From the NCBI GenBank assembly GCA_964396055.1, contig CAYNDV010000036.1:1-34786 (forward strand): 34,786 bases of DNA. The letters are read 5' to 3'. The position numbers and the translations under genes were made by a program. Positions 16,161 to 24,736 of this stretch are shown here, one piece after another; position 1 is the first letter of the stretch; every line of letters starts with the position of its first letter. The stretch comes from CAYJPV01 sp964396055 (GTDB lineage Bacteria > Acidobacteriota > Vicinamibacteria > Vicinamibacterales > JAKQTR01). Below the pieces are notes generated by a model that saw only the letters and a list, made by a program, of their open reading frames with translations, was not told the origin of the DNA and made no database searches.

Positions 16161-17206
16161 TGGACACCTTCCTCACGCAGTCGATCGAACGCCAGCGCGT
16201 CATCTACGAAGAGGCCGGCCGCCGCCTCGGGCTCAGCGCCGGCAGCGTGGAGAAGGACCTCTGGGTATGTTGGACGCTTCGAGCCCTGTTTCGCCTGCCC
16301 GCCTCTGGCCCGCACCTGACATTCAAAGGCGGCACGTCGTTGTCCAAAGGCTGGAAGCTGATCGACCGTTTCTCCGAGGACATCGACATCGTCATCGACC
16401 GCGAGTTCTTGGGGTTCGGCGGCGCCGATGCTCCTGAAGACGCCCCGAGCAACAAACAGCGTGAGAAGCGACTCGAAGGGCTGAAGCTCGCGGCGCAGCA
16501 TCACATTCGAGACGTCCTCAGCCCGACGCTTGAACAGGAGATCCGGCACCTGCTGCCCTCGACGGCATCCTGGACGCTGGAACCTGACGCGGACGATCCA
16601 GACGCTCAGACGCTGCTGTTCCACTACCCGCCGGCCATGGGAGCTGCGGCGTACGTCCGGCCAGTCGTGAAGATCGAGCTTGGCGCTCGCTCCGACACCG
16701 AGCCGTCCGCCACGCCGGAGATCGCGCCGTACCTCGCGGAAGTCTTCCCCGACGAGATTCCCGGTTCCCGCTTTCCCGTGCACGCCGTCGCCCCTGAACG
16801 GACCTTCTGGGAAAAGGTGGCCTTGCTCCATGAGGAGACGTATCGCGATGGCTCGGCCGCTCCAAAGGCCCGCCTCGCCCGGCACTACTACGACGTGTGG
16901 TGCCTCATCGCGCGCGGCGTGGCCGAACGTGCCGTCCGCGACCGAGAGTTGTTCGACCGGGTAGCCGCCCACCGCGCCGTGTTCTTCCGGCGAAGTCGTG
17001 ACGCGCAGGCCTCCTTCGCCCCTGGCTCACTGCGGATTGTCCCGGCCACCGACCGCCTTGCCCAGTGGCGACGCGACTACGACGCCATGCGCGAATCCAT
17101 GTTCTTTGGCGAGGTCCCCGACTTCGCCGAGATCCTCACGGTCGTCAACCGTTTCGAGGAAGACTTCAACTCGCCCCGGCACCACGATGCCGAGCCAGAA
17201 CCGTAA
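16160..17206 (+). CDS. AbiEii/AbiGii-type nucleotidyltransferase toxin
   Basis: A 348-residue DUF1814/AbiEii-family protein. The nucleotidyltransferase signature is intact: FKGGTSLSKGW at about 55-65 followed by FSEDIDIVI (about 72-80), giving the GS/GT-x-D-x-D metal-binding pattern. Downstream APERTFWEKVALLH and ARHYYDVWCL are typical of this family. Known AbiEii toxins transfer nucleotides, in studied members to tRNA acceptor stems, and stop growth; here that is by family. The ATG overlaps the antitoxin stop by one base. Its own stop is 2 bp before the hsdM start, so it is physically embedded in the restriction operon. A longer frame starting at 16112 overlaps the antitoxin and is rejected. 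Confidence 0.87.
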   Translation: MDTFLTQSIERQRVIYEEAGRRLGLSAGSVEKDLWVCWTLRALFRLPASGPHLTFKGGTSLSKGWKLIDRFSEDIDIVIDREFLGFGGADAPEDAPSNKQREKRLEGLKLAAQHHIRDVLSPTLEQEIRHLLPSTASWTLEPDADDPDAQTLLFHYPPAMGAAAYVRPVVKIELGARSDTEPSATPEIAPYLAEVFPDEIPGSRFPVHAVAPERTFWEKVALLHEETYRDGSAAPKARLARHYYDVWCLIARGVAERAVRDRELFDRVAAHRAVFFRRSRDAQASFAPGSLRIVPATDRLAQWRRDYDAMRESMFFGEVPDFAEILTVVNRFEEDFNSPRHHDAEPEP

Positions 17207-17208
17207 CC

Positions 17209-19311
17209 ATGATTGCTGACCACCTGAGGGGACTCGAGGCATTCGAGGGCGAACTTTGGAAGATCGCCGACAACCTGCGCGCCAACTCGAACCTGGCGTC
17301 CAACGAGTACTTCATGCCCATCATGGGCTTGCTGTTCCTGCGGCAGGCCACCAACCGCTACTATGCGGCCCTCGAGATGATCGAGGCCGACAAGGTGGCC
17401 GGGCGGATGCCCAAGCGCCCACCGATTGCTGCAGACTTCGCTCGTCGACGGGCGCTGATGCTTGCGCCATCGGCGCGCTTCGACGAAATTCTCAAGACCC
17501 CCAAGGACGGTAACCTCGGCGGAGCGTTGATCGCCGCGATGGAGGAGATCGAGCGCGCCTACCCGCCGCTCGCCGGCCAGCTCCCGAAGGACTACTCACG
17601 CTTCGACCACGACGTGCTCGAGAGCATGATGCGCACGTTCGACAACGACGTGCTGCGCACAGCGGCTGGCGACGTGTTCGGCCGCATCTACGAGTACTTC
17701 CTCGCTGAGTTCAGCAAGCAGGGCGCGCACGACAACGGCGAGTTCTACACCCCACCCTCCATCGTGCAGACTATCGTCAACGTCATCGAGCCCGAGCACG
17801 GCATCGTGCTCGATCCGGCATGCGGCACCGGCGGCATGTTCGTGCAGTCCAGCCACTTCATCGAGCGCGCAGGACAGGACCCCATGAAGCGGGTCACCTT
17901 CTACGGCCACGAGAAGAATGAGACGACGGCGAAGCTGGCGCAGATCAACCTGGCCGTCAACGGCCTCGAGGGCAAGATCAGGTCCGGCAACGAAGCCATC
18001 ACCTACTACAAGGATCCGCACGAACTGGTCGGCAAGTGCGACTTCGTGATGGCGAATCCTCCGTTCAACGTCGACGAGGTGGACGCCGAGAAGGTCAAAG
18101 GCGACAAGCGCCTGCCCTTCGGTCTGCCTGGCGTCAACAAGGGGAAGAAGGTTTCGAACGCCAACTACCTGTGGCTGTCGTACTTCTACAGCTACTTGAA
18201 TGAGAACGGCCGTGCGGGTGTTGTGATGTCGTCGCAGGCATCGAGTGCCGGGCGCGACGAAGCTGTCGTGCGGCAGAAGATCGTTGAGACCGGCGTCGTC
18301 GACGTGATGATCGACATCCGTGGGAATTTCTTCTACACCCGGACCGTGCCGTGCCAGTTGTGGTTCTTCAACCGCGCCAAGAAGAGGGACGACAAACGCC
18401 GCGACCAGGTCCTGATGCTCGATGCGCGCAACATTTACCGCAAGGTGTCGCGCGCCGTTTACGACTTCAGCCCTGAGCAGCAGCAAAACATTGCTGCCAT
18501 CGTCTGGCTGTACCGTCACCAGGGCGAGCGCTTCCTGAAACTGGTGGAGCGGTACATCGACCAGGCCGTAAGCGGGGCGGCGGCGGCGGGTGCGCCGCTG
18601 GATGGGTTCACACAAGCGCTGGACACGCTGGCGAGCCTGGCTGAGCCCTTCGCTGTGACGGAGCGCAACCCCGACCCGCTGGCCGAGACTTGGAAGGAAC
18701 TGGCCACGCTGCGCGGCACGCTCGCGGACGACATGACGGCGTTCAAGGCCGAAGTCTCGGCCCGAGCCAGCGACTGGGAGAAGGATGTGCGCGACAACGC
18801 GGGCCTGACGGCCGCGCGCACGGCGCTGCATCCTACAGCGGAGCGCTGCCGCGACCTGGCCAAGGCGATCGACTTGGCCGCAAAGCTGGCGGGACGCGCG
18901 ATCGACATCGCCGTGAGGGACCTTGAGGCGCGAGAGTCCGACGACTGGCCAAGCACCGGTATCGTTCGCGGCCGCAAGGCGCTCGAGGCCGCCCGCGTCG
19001 AGGTGGTTGAGGCTCTGCACCAGGTGCGCTACTTCGTGAAGCAAGGCGACTGGTTGCAGGACCGATTCCCAGACGCAAAGCTGCGCGATGTCGAAGGACT
19101 GGTAAAGCTGGTCAGTCGCGAGGAGATCGAAGCCCACGACTGGAGCTTGACGCCCGGCCGCTACGTCGGTGTTGCGCCCCAGGAAGTGGACGAGGCCTTC
19201 GACTTCGAGGAGGCGCTACGCTCCATCCACATCGACTTGAAAGGGCTGAACGAAGAGGCTGCCGAACTGGCTGCGCGGATCGCTAGGAACTTCGAGGAGT
19301 TGGGAGCATGA
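17209..19311 (+). CDS. hsdM: Type I restriction-modification system, DNA methyltransferase subunit
   Basis: M subunit of a type I restriction-modification enzyme; it transfers a methyl group from S-adenosylmethionine to adenine N6 at the site chosen by HsdS. It has 700 residues, longer than classical HsdM (about 500) because of a charged C-terminal extension. The helical N-terminal domain (LRANSNLASNEYFMPIMGLLFL) is followed by the methyltransferase core with SAM motif DPACGTGGMF (from residue 202) and catalytic NPPF (283-286). The last about 230 residues include coiled-coil-like segments and a DW-x-L-x-P-GRYVG element that is usual near the end of this subfamily. The start ATG is 2 bp after the toxin stop; a much longer frame from 17065 would overlap the toxin gene and is rejected. 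The stop overlaps hsdS by 4 bp. Confidence 0.95.
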   Translation: MIADHLRGLEAFEGELWKIADNLRANSNLASNEYFMPIMGLLFLRQATNRYYAALEMIEADKVAGRMPKRPPIAADFARRRALMLAPSARFDEILKTPKDGNLGGALIAAMEEIERAYPPLAGQLPKDYSRFDHDVLESMMRTFDNDVLRTAAGDVFGRIYEYFLAEFSKQGAHDNGEFYTPPSIVQTIVNVIEPEHGIVLDPACGTGGMFVQSSHFIERAGQDPMKRVTFYGHEKNETTAKLAQINLAVNGLEGKIRSGNEAITYYKDPHELVGKCDFVMANPPFNVDEVDAEKVKGDKRLPFGLPGVNKGKKVSNANYLWLSYFYSYLNENGRAGVVMSSQASSAGRDEAVVRQKIVETGVVDVMIDIRGNFFYTRTVPCQLWFFNRAKKRDDKRRDQVLMLDARNIYRKVSRAVYDFSPEQQQNIAAIVWLYRHQGERFLKLVERYIDQAVSGAAAAGAPLDGFTQALDTLASLAEPFAVTERNPDPLAETWKELATLRGTLADDMTAFKAEVSARASDWEKDVRDNAGLTAARTALHPTAERCRDLAKAIDLAAKLAGRAIDIAVRDLEARESDDWPSTGIVRGRKALEAARVEVVEALHQVRYFVKQGDWLQDRFPDAKLRDVEGLVKLVSREEIEAHDWSLTPGRYVGVAPQEVDEAFDFEEALRSIHIDLKGLNEEAAELAARIARNFEELGA

Positions 19312-20453
19312 CGTGGCCCCTGGTCCAACTGGGCGAGGTCTGTCATCTCATATACGGCAAGAGCCTCCGCGATTACCAAGCGGAGTCCGGACAAGAATGG
19401 ACCGCGCGGGTCTATGGAACAAACGGACCGATCGGGTGGACGAAGACTGCGCTGACTGCTGCTCCCACGGTGGTCGTCGGCCGCAAGGGGGCGTACAGGG
19501 GCGTTCACTACTCGGATGGCCCATCGTGGACCATCGATACGGCCTACTACACTGAAGTCGATGCCGCCCGAGTCGACCTAAGGTGGTACTACTACCGCCT
19601 ATTGCTCGTTGACATCAACGGCATGAACTCAGGCGCCGCAATCCCCTCGACCCGACGCGAGGACTTCTACTCTGTCCGACTCCAACTTCCCGACGTCTCG
19701 AGCCAGCGGCGAATTGCCGGAGTTCTGTCTGCCTACGATGACCTGATCAAGAACAACCGCAAGCGAATCGCACTGCTGGAAGAAGCCGCGCGCTTGCTCT
19801 TTCGCGAGTGGTTCGTCCACCTGCGCTTCCCAGGCCACGAGCACGTGACGGTGGTCGATGGCGTTCCGGCAGGCTGGGTTCGGAGGTCGCTGGGAGACGT
19901 GGCTGAGTGTCGTCTTGGAAAGATGCTCGACCAGAACAAGAACAAGGGCGAGTTGATGCCCTACCTAGCAAACGTGAATGTCCGGTGGGGCGCAATCGAC
20001 TTGGACAATCTGCGAGAAATGCGGTTTGAGGACGACGAACTTGGTACGGTCGGACTCAGGTACGGCGACATTGTCATGTGCGAAGGGGGAGAGCCGGGCC
20101 GGTGCGCGCTCTGGAAAGACCAACTTCCCGGAATGATGATCCAGAAGGCCATCCATCGAATTCGGGCGCATCCGGAAGTGAGTTACCTGTTTCTCTACTA
20201 TTGCTTGCGTCACAAAGGACAGTCCGGACAACTGGCGCCGCTGTTCACCGGAGCGACAATTAGGCACCTGCCGCGTGAGAAACTTGCCATAGTGCAGGTT
20301 GCCATCCCGCCCTTGCCATTGATGACGCTATTTGCTGAACAAGTGGACTTGCTTGAGAAAGAGATCACTGTCCTGGAAGCGGCCAACAGACGCGCCTATC
20401 AAGCTCGCGACCTCCTGCTTCCGCGCCTGATGAGCGGAGAGATCGCCGTCTAG
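19308..20453 (+). CDS. hsdS: Type I restriction-modification system, specificity subunit
   Basis: DNA-recognition subunit of 381 residues with two target-recognition domains. The first runs from WPLVQLGEVCHLIYGKSL to about residue 130; a conserved helical spacer follows (RRIAGVLSAYDDLIKNNRKRIALLEEAARLLFREWF, about 137-172); the second domain begins at about GWVRRSLGDVAECRLGKML (190) and ends with a second spacer (LFAEQVDLLEKEITVLEAANRRAYQARDLLLPRLMSGEI). Both halves are present, so a bipartite recognition sequence is expected. The start ATG overlaps the hsdM stop (ATGA). Variable domains differ widely between strains, so the specificity cannot be read from sequence. GC content here is lower than in flanking genes, as is often seen for hsdS. 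Confidence 0.94.
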   Translation: MTWPLVQLGEVCHLIYGKSLRDYQAESGQEWTARVYGTNGPIGWTKTALTAAPTVVVGRKGAYRGVHYSDGPSWTIDTAYYTEVDAARVDLRWYYYRLLLVDINGMNSGAAIPSTRREDFYSVRLQLPDVSSQRRIAGVLSAYDDLIKNNRKRIALLEEAARLLFREWFVHLRFPGHEHVTVVDGVPAGWVRRSLGDVAECRLGKMLDQNKNKGELMPYLANVNVRWGAIDLDNLREMRFEDDELGTVGLRYGDIVMCEGGEPGRCALWKDQLPGMMIQKAIHRIRAHPEVSYLFLYYCLRHKGQSGQLAPLFTGATIRHLPREKLAIVQVAIPPLPLMTLFAEQVDLLEKEITVLEAANRRAYQARDLLLPRLMSGEIAV

Positions 20454-20490
20454 CAACAGAACCGAGCACCAGTATGGGAATCAACACGCG

Positions 20491-23400
20491 ATGGCAGTAA
20501 CGCCAATCAACAGCGAAGACCGGCTGGTGCAGAAGACCTTTGCCGATCACCTGGAGCGGGTGCTCGGTTGGGAAAGCGTCTACGCCTTCAACGACGAGAC
20601 CTTCGGTCCAAGTGGCACGCTCGGCCGGAGCGACGCGACCGACGCCGTGCTCGAACGCGACCTGCGCGCCGCACTCGCGCGATTGAACCCGGCGCTGCCT
20701 GCGTCCGCCATCGACGACGCCCTGCGTCAGCTCACCGCTTGGGACGTTAGCCGGTCGATGGTGCAGCACAACCGCGACTTCTACCGACTCCTGCGCGGCG
20801 GCGTGGCGGTGGACTACCGCGACGCAACCGGCCAACGTCGGACCGTCCGAGCTCGGGCCATCGACTTCGACAACACTCCGGGTGCAAATCGCTTCTTGGC
20901 CGTGCGCGAGCTGAAGCTCACCGGTCGGCGCACCCCTGGTTACAACCGCCGCGCGGACATCGTGTGTTTCGTCAACGGGCTTCCACTCGTCTTCATCGAG
21001 CTGAAGGCGGTCTACAAGAACATCCGGGCCGGCTTCGACGGCAACCTCCGCGACTACATGGACGAGAACGTCATCGCCCATGCCTTCCACCACAACGCGT
21101 TCCTGATCGTCAGCAATGGCGACAACGCGCGCTACGGCTCGATAACGAGCGCTTGGGAACACTTCAACGAGTGGAAGCGACTCAACGAGAAGGACGCGGG
21201 CAGCGTGGCTGCCGAGACCCTGCTCAACGGCATGCTTGCCCACGACCGCCTGCTTGACATCGTCGAGAACTTCATTTTGTTTGACGAGAGCAAGCCAGGC
21301 GCCACGCGAAAGGTGGTGGCGCGTAATCATCAGGTGCTCGGCGTCAACCAGGCCGTGGCATCGGTCAAGCGGCAGGAGGAACTGAAGGCGGCCTTTCCAC
21401 CGGGCGAGCGGCTGCGACACCGGGTGGTCGAACTGCCGCTCGATAGCGACGACCGGACAGCGGACAAAGCGGGCAAGGCGCGGGAGACCAAGGGGGTGAA
21501 AGTCCCGGCGGCCGATCGGACGCCGCCTTCGTTCGTGCCGGCCGGGCCGGTTGAGATCGTTGAGCGTGTGCATGCTGACCTCGGCCGCCTCGGGGTGTTC
21601 TGGCATACGCAGGGCAGCGGCAAGTCGTACTCCATGGCCTTCTTCACTGAGAAGGTGCGCCGGAAGCTGCCGGGTAACTTCACTTTTCTGCTCATGACCG
21701 ACCGCGAGGATCTGGACGACCAGATCTACGGCACCTTCATCGGCTGCGGTGTCGCTGACGATCAGACACCGCGAGCGGCGTCCGGCGTGCGGCTCAAGCA
21801 GCTGCTCCAGGAGAACCACCGGTACGTGTTCAGCCTGATCCACAAGTTCAACCAAGACGTGAGGGCTGACGAGTCCTACAGTGAGCGCGACGACCTTATC
21901 GTCATCTCCGACGAGGCGCACCGCACGCAGGCCGGCCGGTTGGCGCGCAACATGCGCGTTGCCCTACCCAACGCCGCTTTCATCGGCTTCACGGGAACGC
22001 CTCTGTTCAAGCAAGACGAGATCACCAAGCGGATCTTCGGCGACTACGTCTCCCGGTACGACTTCAAGCTCTCGGAAGAGGACGGCGCGACGGTCAAGCT
22101 GGTTTACGAGAATCGTGGTGAGAAGCTGGGCGTCGCCAAGAAGGACCTGAACGACCGTATCACGCAGAAGATCGAAGAGGCGGAACTGGACGCCGACCAG
22201 CAGGCGCTGCTGGACAAGCTGCTGGGCAAGGACTACGACGTCATTACCGCCGACGAGCGCCTGGACAAGATCGCGACGGACCTCGTCGACCACTGCGTCG
22301 CGCGCTGGGAGTCGGGCAAGGCGCTGCTGGTCTGCATCGACAAGATCACCTGCGCCCGGATGTTCCAGCGGATCATGCCGCGGTGGCAGGCAAAGGCCGC
22401 GTCGGTCCGTGAGGCGGTCTTGGTGGCGAGACGGGAAGGCCGGGATGCAGAAGCCGCGAAGCTGGCCGCTCAGTCCGATTGGATGGACCAGACGATCATC
22501 GAGATCGTCATCAGCGAGGCCCAGAACGAGGTCGCCGACTTCAAGAAGTGGGACTTCGATATCATCCCGCATCGAGCGAGGATGAAGCAGGGCTTCGACG
22601 CACCCGGCGGCGAGCGTGTAGACGTAGAGAAGGCCTTCAAGGACCCAGGCCATCCCTTCAGAGTCGCCATCGTCTGTGCGATGTGGCTGACCGGGTTCGA
22701 CGTCGAGAGCCTATCGACGATGTACCTGGACAAGCCCATGAAGGCGCACACTCTGATGCAGGCCATTGCGCGCGCCAACAGGGTGTACCCGGGTAAGGAC
22801 TTCGGGCTCATCGTGGACTACAACGGCATGCTCAGCAGCCTTCGTGAGGCGCTCGCGCAGTACGCTCTTGGGGACGGGCCCGGAGGTGGCGAGCCACCAT
22901 TCATCCCCATCGAACAGCGGGTGCAGGCGCTGCTGGAGGCCGTCGAGGCCACTGAGCACCACCTGCGCGGGCTTGGCTTCGATCCCGCCCAGCTGATTGG
23001 CGCCACGGGATTCGTGAAGATCGCCGGCATCAAGGACGCGGTGGAGGCGGTCTACACCACGGACGACAGCAAGCACAGGTTCGAGATCCTGGCGCGGCAG
23101 GTGTTCGTGCGCTTTCGGGCGCTCGTCACCGAGCCAACGGCCTACCGCTACGCCGAGCGGCACGACAACATCGAAGCCATCTACAAGAAGCTGACAGAGC
23201 GGCGCGACACGGCGGACGTCACCGAGTTGCTGAAGGCGCTACACCGCATCGTGAACGAGGCGATCAACACACGTGCGCCCGGACAAGATCAAGCGGCGGG
23301 GGTAACGTTCGACCTGAGTCAACTCGACCTGGACAAGCTGCGCGAGGAGTTCGCCAAGCGCGTGCAGCGCAAGGCGACCATGCTCCAGGACATCCGCGAT

Positions 23401-23901
23401 CTCGTCGAGGAGAAGCTCGCCGCGATGCTCGACCAGAACCCGCTGCGCATGGACTACCAGTTGAAGTACGAGCAGATCGTCACCGACTACAACCACGCCA
23501 AGGACCGGACGACGATCGAGAATACCTTCCGGGAACTCGTCGCTCTGGCCAAGAGCCTGGACGACGAGCAGCGGCGCGCAACCCGCGAGGGCCTGTCAGA
23601 AGAGGAGCTCGCGCTGTTCGACATCCTGTTGAAGGATGACATCGGCAAGGCCGATCGCGAGCGCGTCAAGCAGGCCAGCCGCGAGTTGCTCGCAGCCGTC
23701 AGGGTGCGTCTGGCCGAACTGGATCGATTCTGGGAGAAGGAGCAGACCAAGGCCGACGTGGAGACGCTGATCCTCGACCACGTCTACTCACACTTTCCCG
23801 ACCCACCCTTTAGCGACGACGAGAAGAAGCTTATTGCCGCCAACGTCTACGCCCACGTCTGGCAGCAGGCCGTGAGCGATGGCTTCAGCCTTGGTCTCTG
23901 A
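20491..23901 (+). CDS. hsdR: Type I restriction-modification system, restriction and translocation subunit
   Basis: R subunit, 1,136 residues: an ATP-driven DNA translocase with a nuclease that cuts unmethylated DNA together with HsdM and HsdS. The N-terminal PD-(D/E)xK nuclease is visible as D156 in RRADIVCF and E170-L-K172 in FIELKA. The SF2 motor has Walker A HTQGSGKS (372-379), DEAH box SDEAH (473-477), and helicase motifs FTGTPLF and QAIARANRVYPGK. The C-terminal third is helical and charged and is expected to bind the methylase core. All key residues are present, so the system looks functional. It starts 37 bp after hsdS with no clear ribosome site; it is probably expressed at lower level than hsdM, which would protect the host. 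Confidence 0.95.
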   Translation: MAVTPINSEDRLVQKTFADHLERVLGWESVYAFNDETFGPSGTLGRSDATDAVLERDLRAALARLNPALPASAIDDALRQLTAWDVSRSMVQHNRDFYRLLRGGVAVDYRDATGQRRTVRARAIDFDNTPGANRFLAVRELKLTGRRTPGYNRRADIVCFVNGLPLVFIELKAVYKNIRAGFDGNLRDYMDENVIAHAFHHNAFLIVSNGDNARYGSITSAWEHFNEWKRLNEKDAGSVAAETLLNGMLAHDRLLDIVENFILFDESKPGATRKVVARNHQVLGVNQAVASVKRQEELKAAFPPGERLRHRVVELPLDSDDRTADKAGKARETKGVKVPAADRTPPSFVPAGPVEIVERVHADLGRLGVFWHTQGSGKSYSMAFFTEKVRRKLPGNFTFLLMTDREDLDDQIYGTFIGCGVADDQTPRAASGVRLKQLLQENHRYVFSLIHKFNQDVRADESYSERDDLIVISDEAHRTQAGRLARNMRVALPNAAFIGFTGTPLFKQDEITKRIFGDYVSRYDFKLSEEDGATVKLVYENRGEKLGVAKKDLNDRITQKIEEAELDADQQALLDKLLGKDYDVITADERLDKIATDLVDHCVARWESGKALLVCIDKITCARMFQRIMPRWQAKAASVREAVLVARREGRDAEAAKLAAQSDWMDQTIIEIVISEAQNEVADFKKWDFDIIPHRARMKQGFDAPGGERVDVEKAFKDPGHPFRVAIVCAMWLTGFDVESLSTMYLDKPMKAHTLMQAIARANRVYPGKDFGLIVDYNGMLSSLREALAQYALGDGPGGGEPPFIPIEQRVQALLEAVEATEHHLRGLGFDPAQLIGATGFVKIAGIKDAVEAVYTTDDSKHRFEILARQVFVRFRALVTEPTAYRYAERHDNIEAIYKKLTERRDTADVTELLKALHRIVNEAINTRAPGQDQAAGVTFDLSQLDLDKLREEFAKRVQRKATMLQDIRDLVEEKLAAMLDQNPLRMDYQLKYEQIVTDYNHAKDRTTIENTFRELVALAKSLDDEQRRATREGLSEEELALFDILLKDDIGKADRERVKQASRELLAAVRVRLAELDRFWEKEQTKADVETLILDHVYSHFPDPPFSDDEKKLIAANVYAHVWQQAVSDGFSLGL

Positions 23902-23931
23902 CGGCCGGGGCGAGCAAGTGGTCTAGCGGAG

Positions 23932-23948
23932 CTCACGCGACGCGTGAG
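23932..23948. terminator. Palindromic hairpin after hsdR
   Basis: Perfect palindrome of 8-bp arms CTCACGCG / CGCGTGAG around a single A, 30 bp after the hsdR stop. There is no U-tract, so it could be a weak terminator or a protein site; a one-base loop is too tight for an RNA hairpin, so the top pairs would open. The 226 bp between hsdR and the PIN gene hold no reading frame I can support. Confidence 0.35.
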
Positions 23949-24119
23949 GGGCGGCTGGCTCGGCGTACAGCAGGGCCTCTGCGACTAGTTGTTACGAGAG
24001 ACATCGTCAGGCCGAGATGTGTCCCCACAAGCCTCCGACTGTCGCCAGCGTACCTCCTACGAGCTCTTCTGAAGGCGTCGTAGATTGAGTGTTCGACGGC
24101 TACTGAGTCGGGTCGGCGA

Positions 24120-24138
24120 TGCGATCTCTACGATCGCA
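24120..24138 (-). terminator. Hairpin across the PIN gene stop
   Basis: Perfect 7-bp arms TGCGATC (24120-24126) and GATCGCA (24132-24138) with a five-base loop. The TAG stop of the PIN gene (24130-24128) falls in the loop. No T-run follows on either strand. It may end or protect the 3' end of the QueC-like operon; this is a guess from position. Confidence 0.3.
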
Positions 24139-24736
24139 CCCGTCGTGGCAAGCTGCCGCAAAGCGCGGCTCGCTCCAAGCCAATAGTGCCAACAACCCAG
24201 TCCACCTGCCTAGGGAGAACGCTCATGCGTCCCTCGCGCAGGGCGTTGTAGACTGCCCTGCCCAGCGCATCCGCCCCGAGTTGGCGCTGCACATCCGGAT
24301 GGCAGAGGATGTCGACCGTCGATGCGAGCGCAAGATGCGGGAAGCGTTCGGTGCAGATGCGCGTGGCCTTGCGCTCGTCGATCAGCGCCACCGCGTTGCA
24401 GGAAAGCGCGTACGCGATCGTAGCCGCCTCGCCGTCATCGAGCGTCTCGGCGGCAGCGCCCGCGACGAGGCCCTCGAAGTGGGCGTCCGCCTGCTCCGGC
24501 AATGTCACCAGGTCGAGCATCTTGTCCGCGAGGAGCCTCTTCAGACCCTCGATAGTCGTCCAGCCACGCGCGCGGCCAGTTTCAAGTTCCGCCGGAACTA
24601 CATCGACGACGGCCACGCGATGAGGCAGCGCGTTCAATATCGCCGGCGCGCTCCCAGTCGCCACGAGATTGATGATCGTGCTGGCATCGGCAACGAGCGG
24701 AGCGGCCGGCTTAGTTAGTCCGCTTGATAACCCCAT
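24128..24736 (-). CDS. PIN-domain protein (DUF3368-like), putative toxin nuclease
   Basis: A 202-residue PIN-fold protein of the DUF3368 kind, predicted to be a metal-dependent RNase. Acidic active-site residues are in place: D17 in LVADASTIINL, E50 in VVPAELETG, D100/D101 in LDDGEAATIAYAL, and D120 in VALIDERKATRIC. A C-terminal extension of about 60 residues follows (VDILCHPDVQRQLGADALGRAVYNALREGRM). PIN proteins of this type are often toxins paired with an XRE or ImmA-type neighbour, which is exactly the gene upstream here; the two overlap by 26 bp, so translation is coupled. It is the last gene of the QueC-like operon. Whether it acts as toxin, tRNA nuclease or RNA-processing enzyme is not visible from sequence. 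Confidence 0.83.
   Translation of the reverse strand: MGLSSGLTKPAAPLVADASTIINLVATGSAPAILNALPHRVAVVDVVPAELETGRARGWTTIEGLKRLLADKMLDLVTLPEQADAHFEGLVAGAAAETLDDGEAATIAYALSCNAVALIDERKATRICTERFPHLALASTVDILCHPDVQRQLGADALGRAVYNALREGRMSVLPRQVDWVVGTIGLERAALCGSLPRRVRS

Noticed and set aside
17596..19137. 513-codon minus-strand frame opposite hsdM
   Set aside because: Antisense shadow; hsdM on the plus strand has intact SAM and NPPF motifs.
20365..21921. 518-codon minus-strand frame opposite hsdR
   Set aside because: Antisense shadow over the hsdR nuclease and helicase domains; no recognisable domain.
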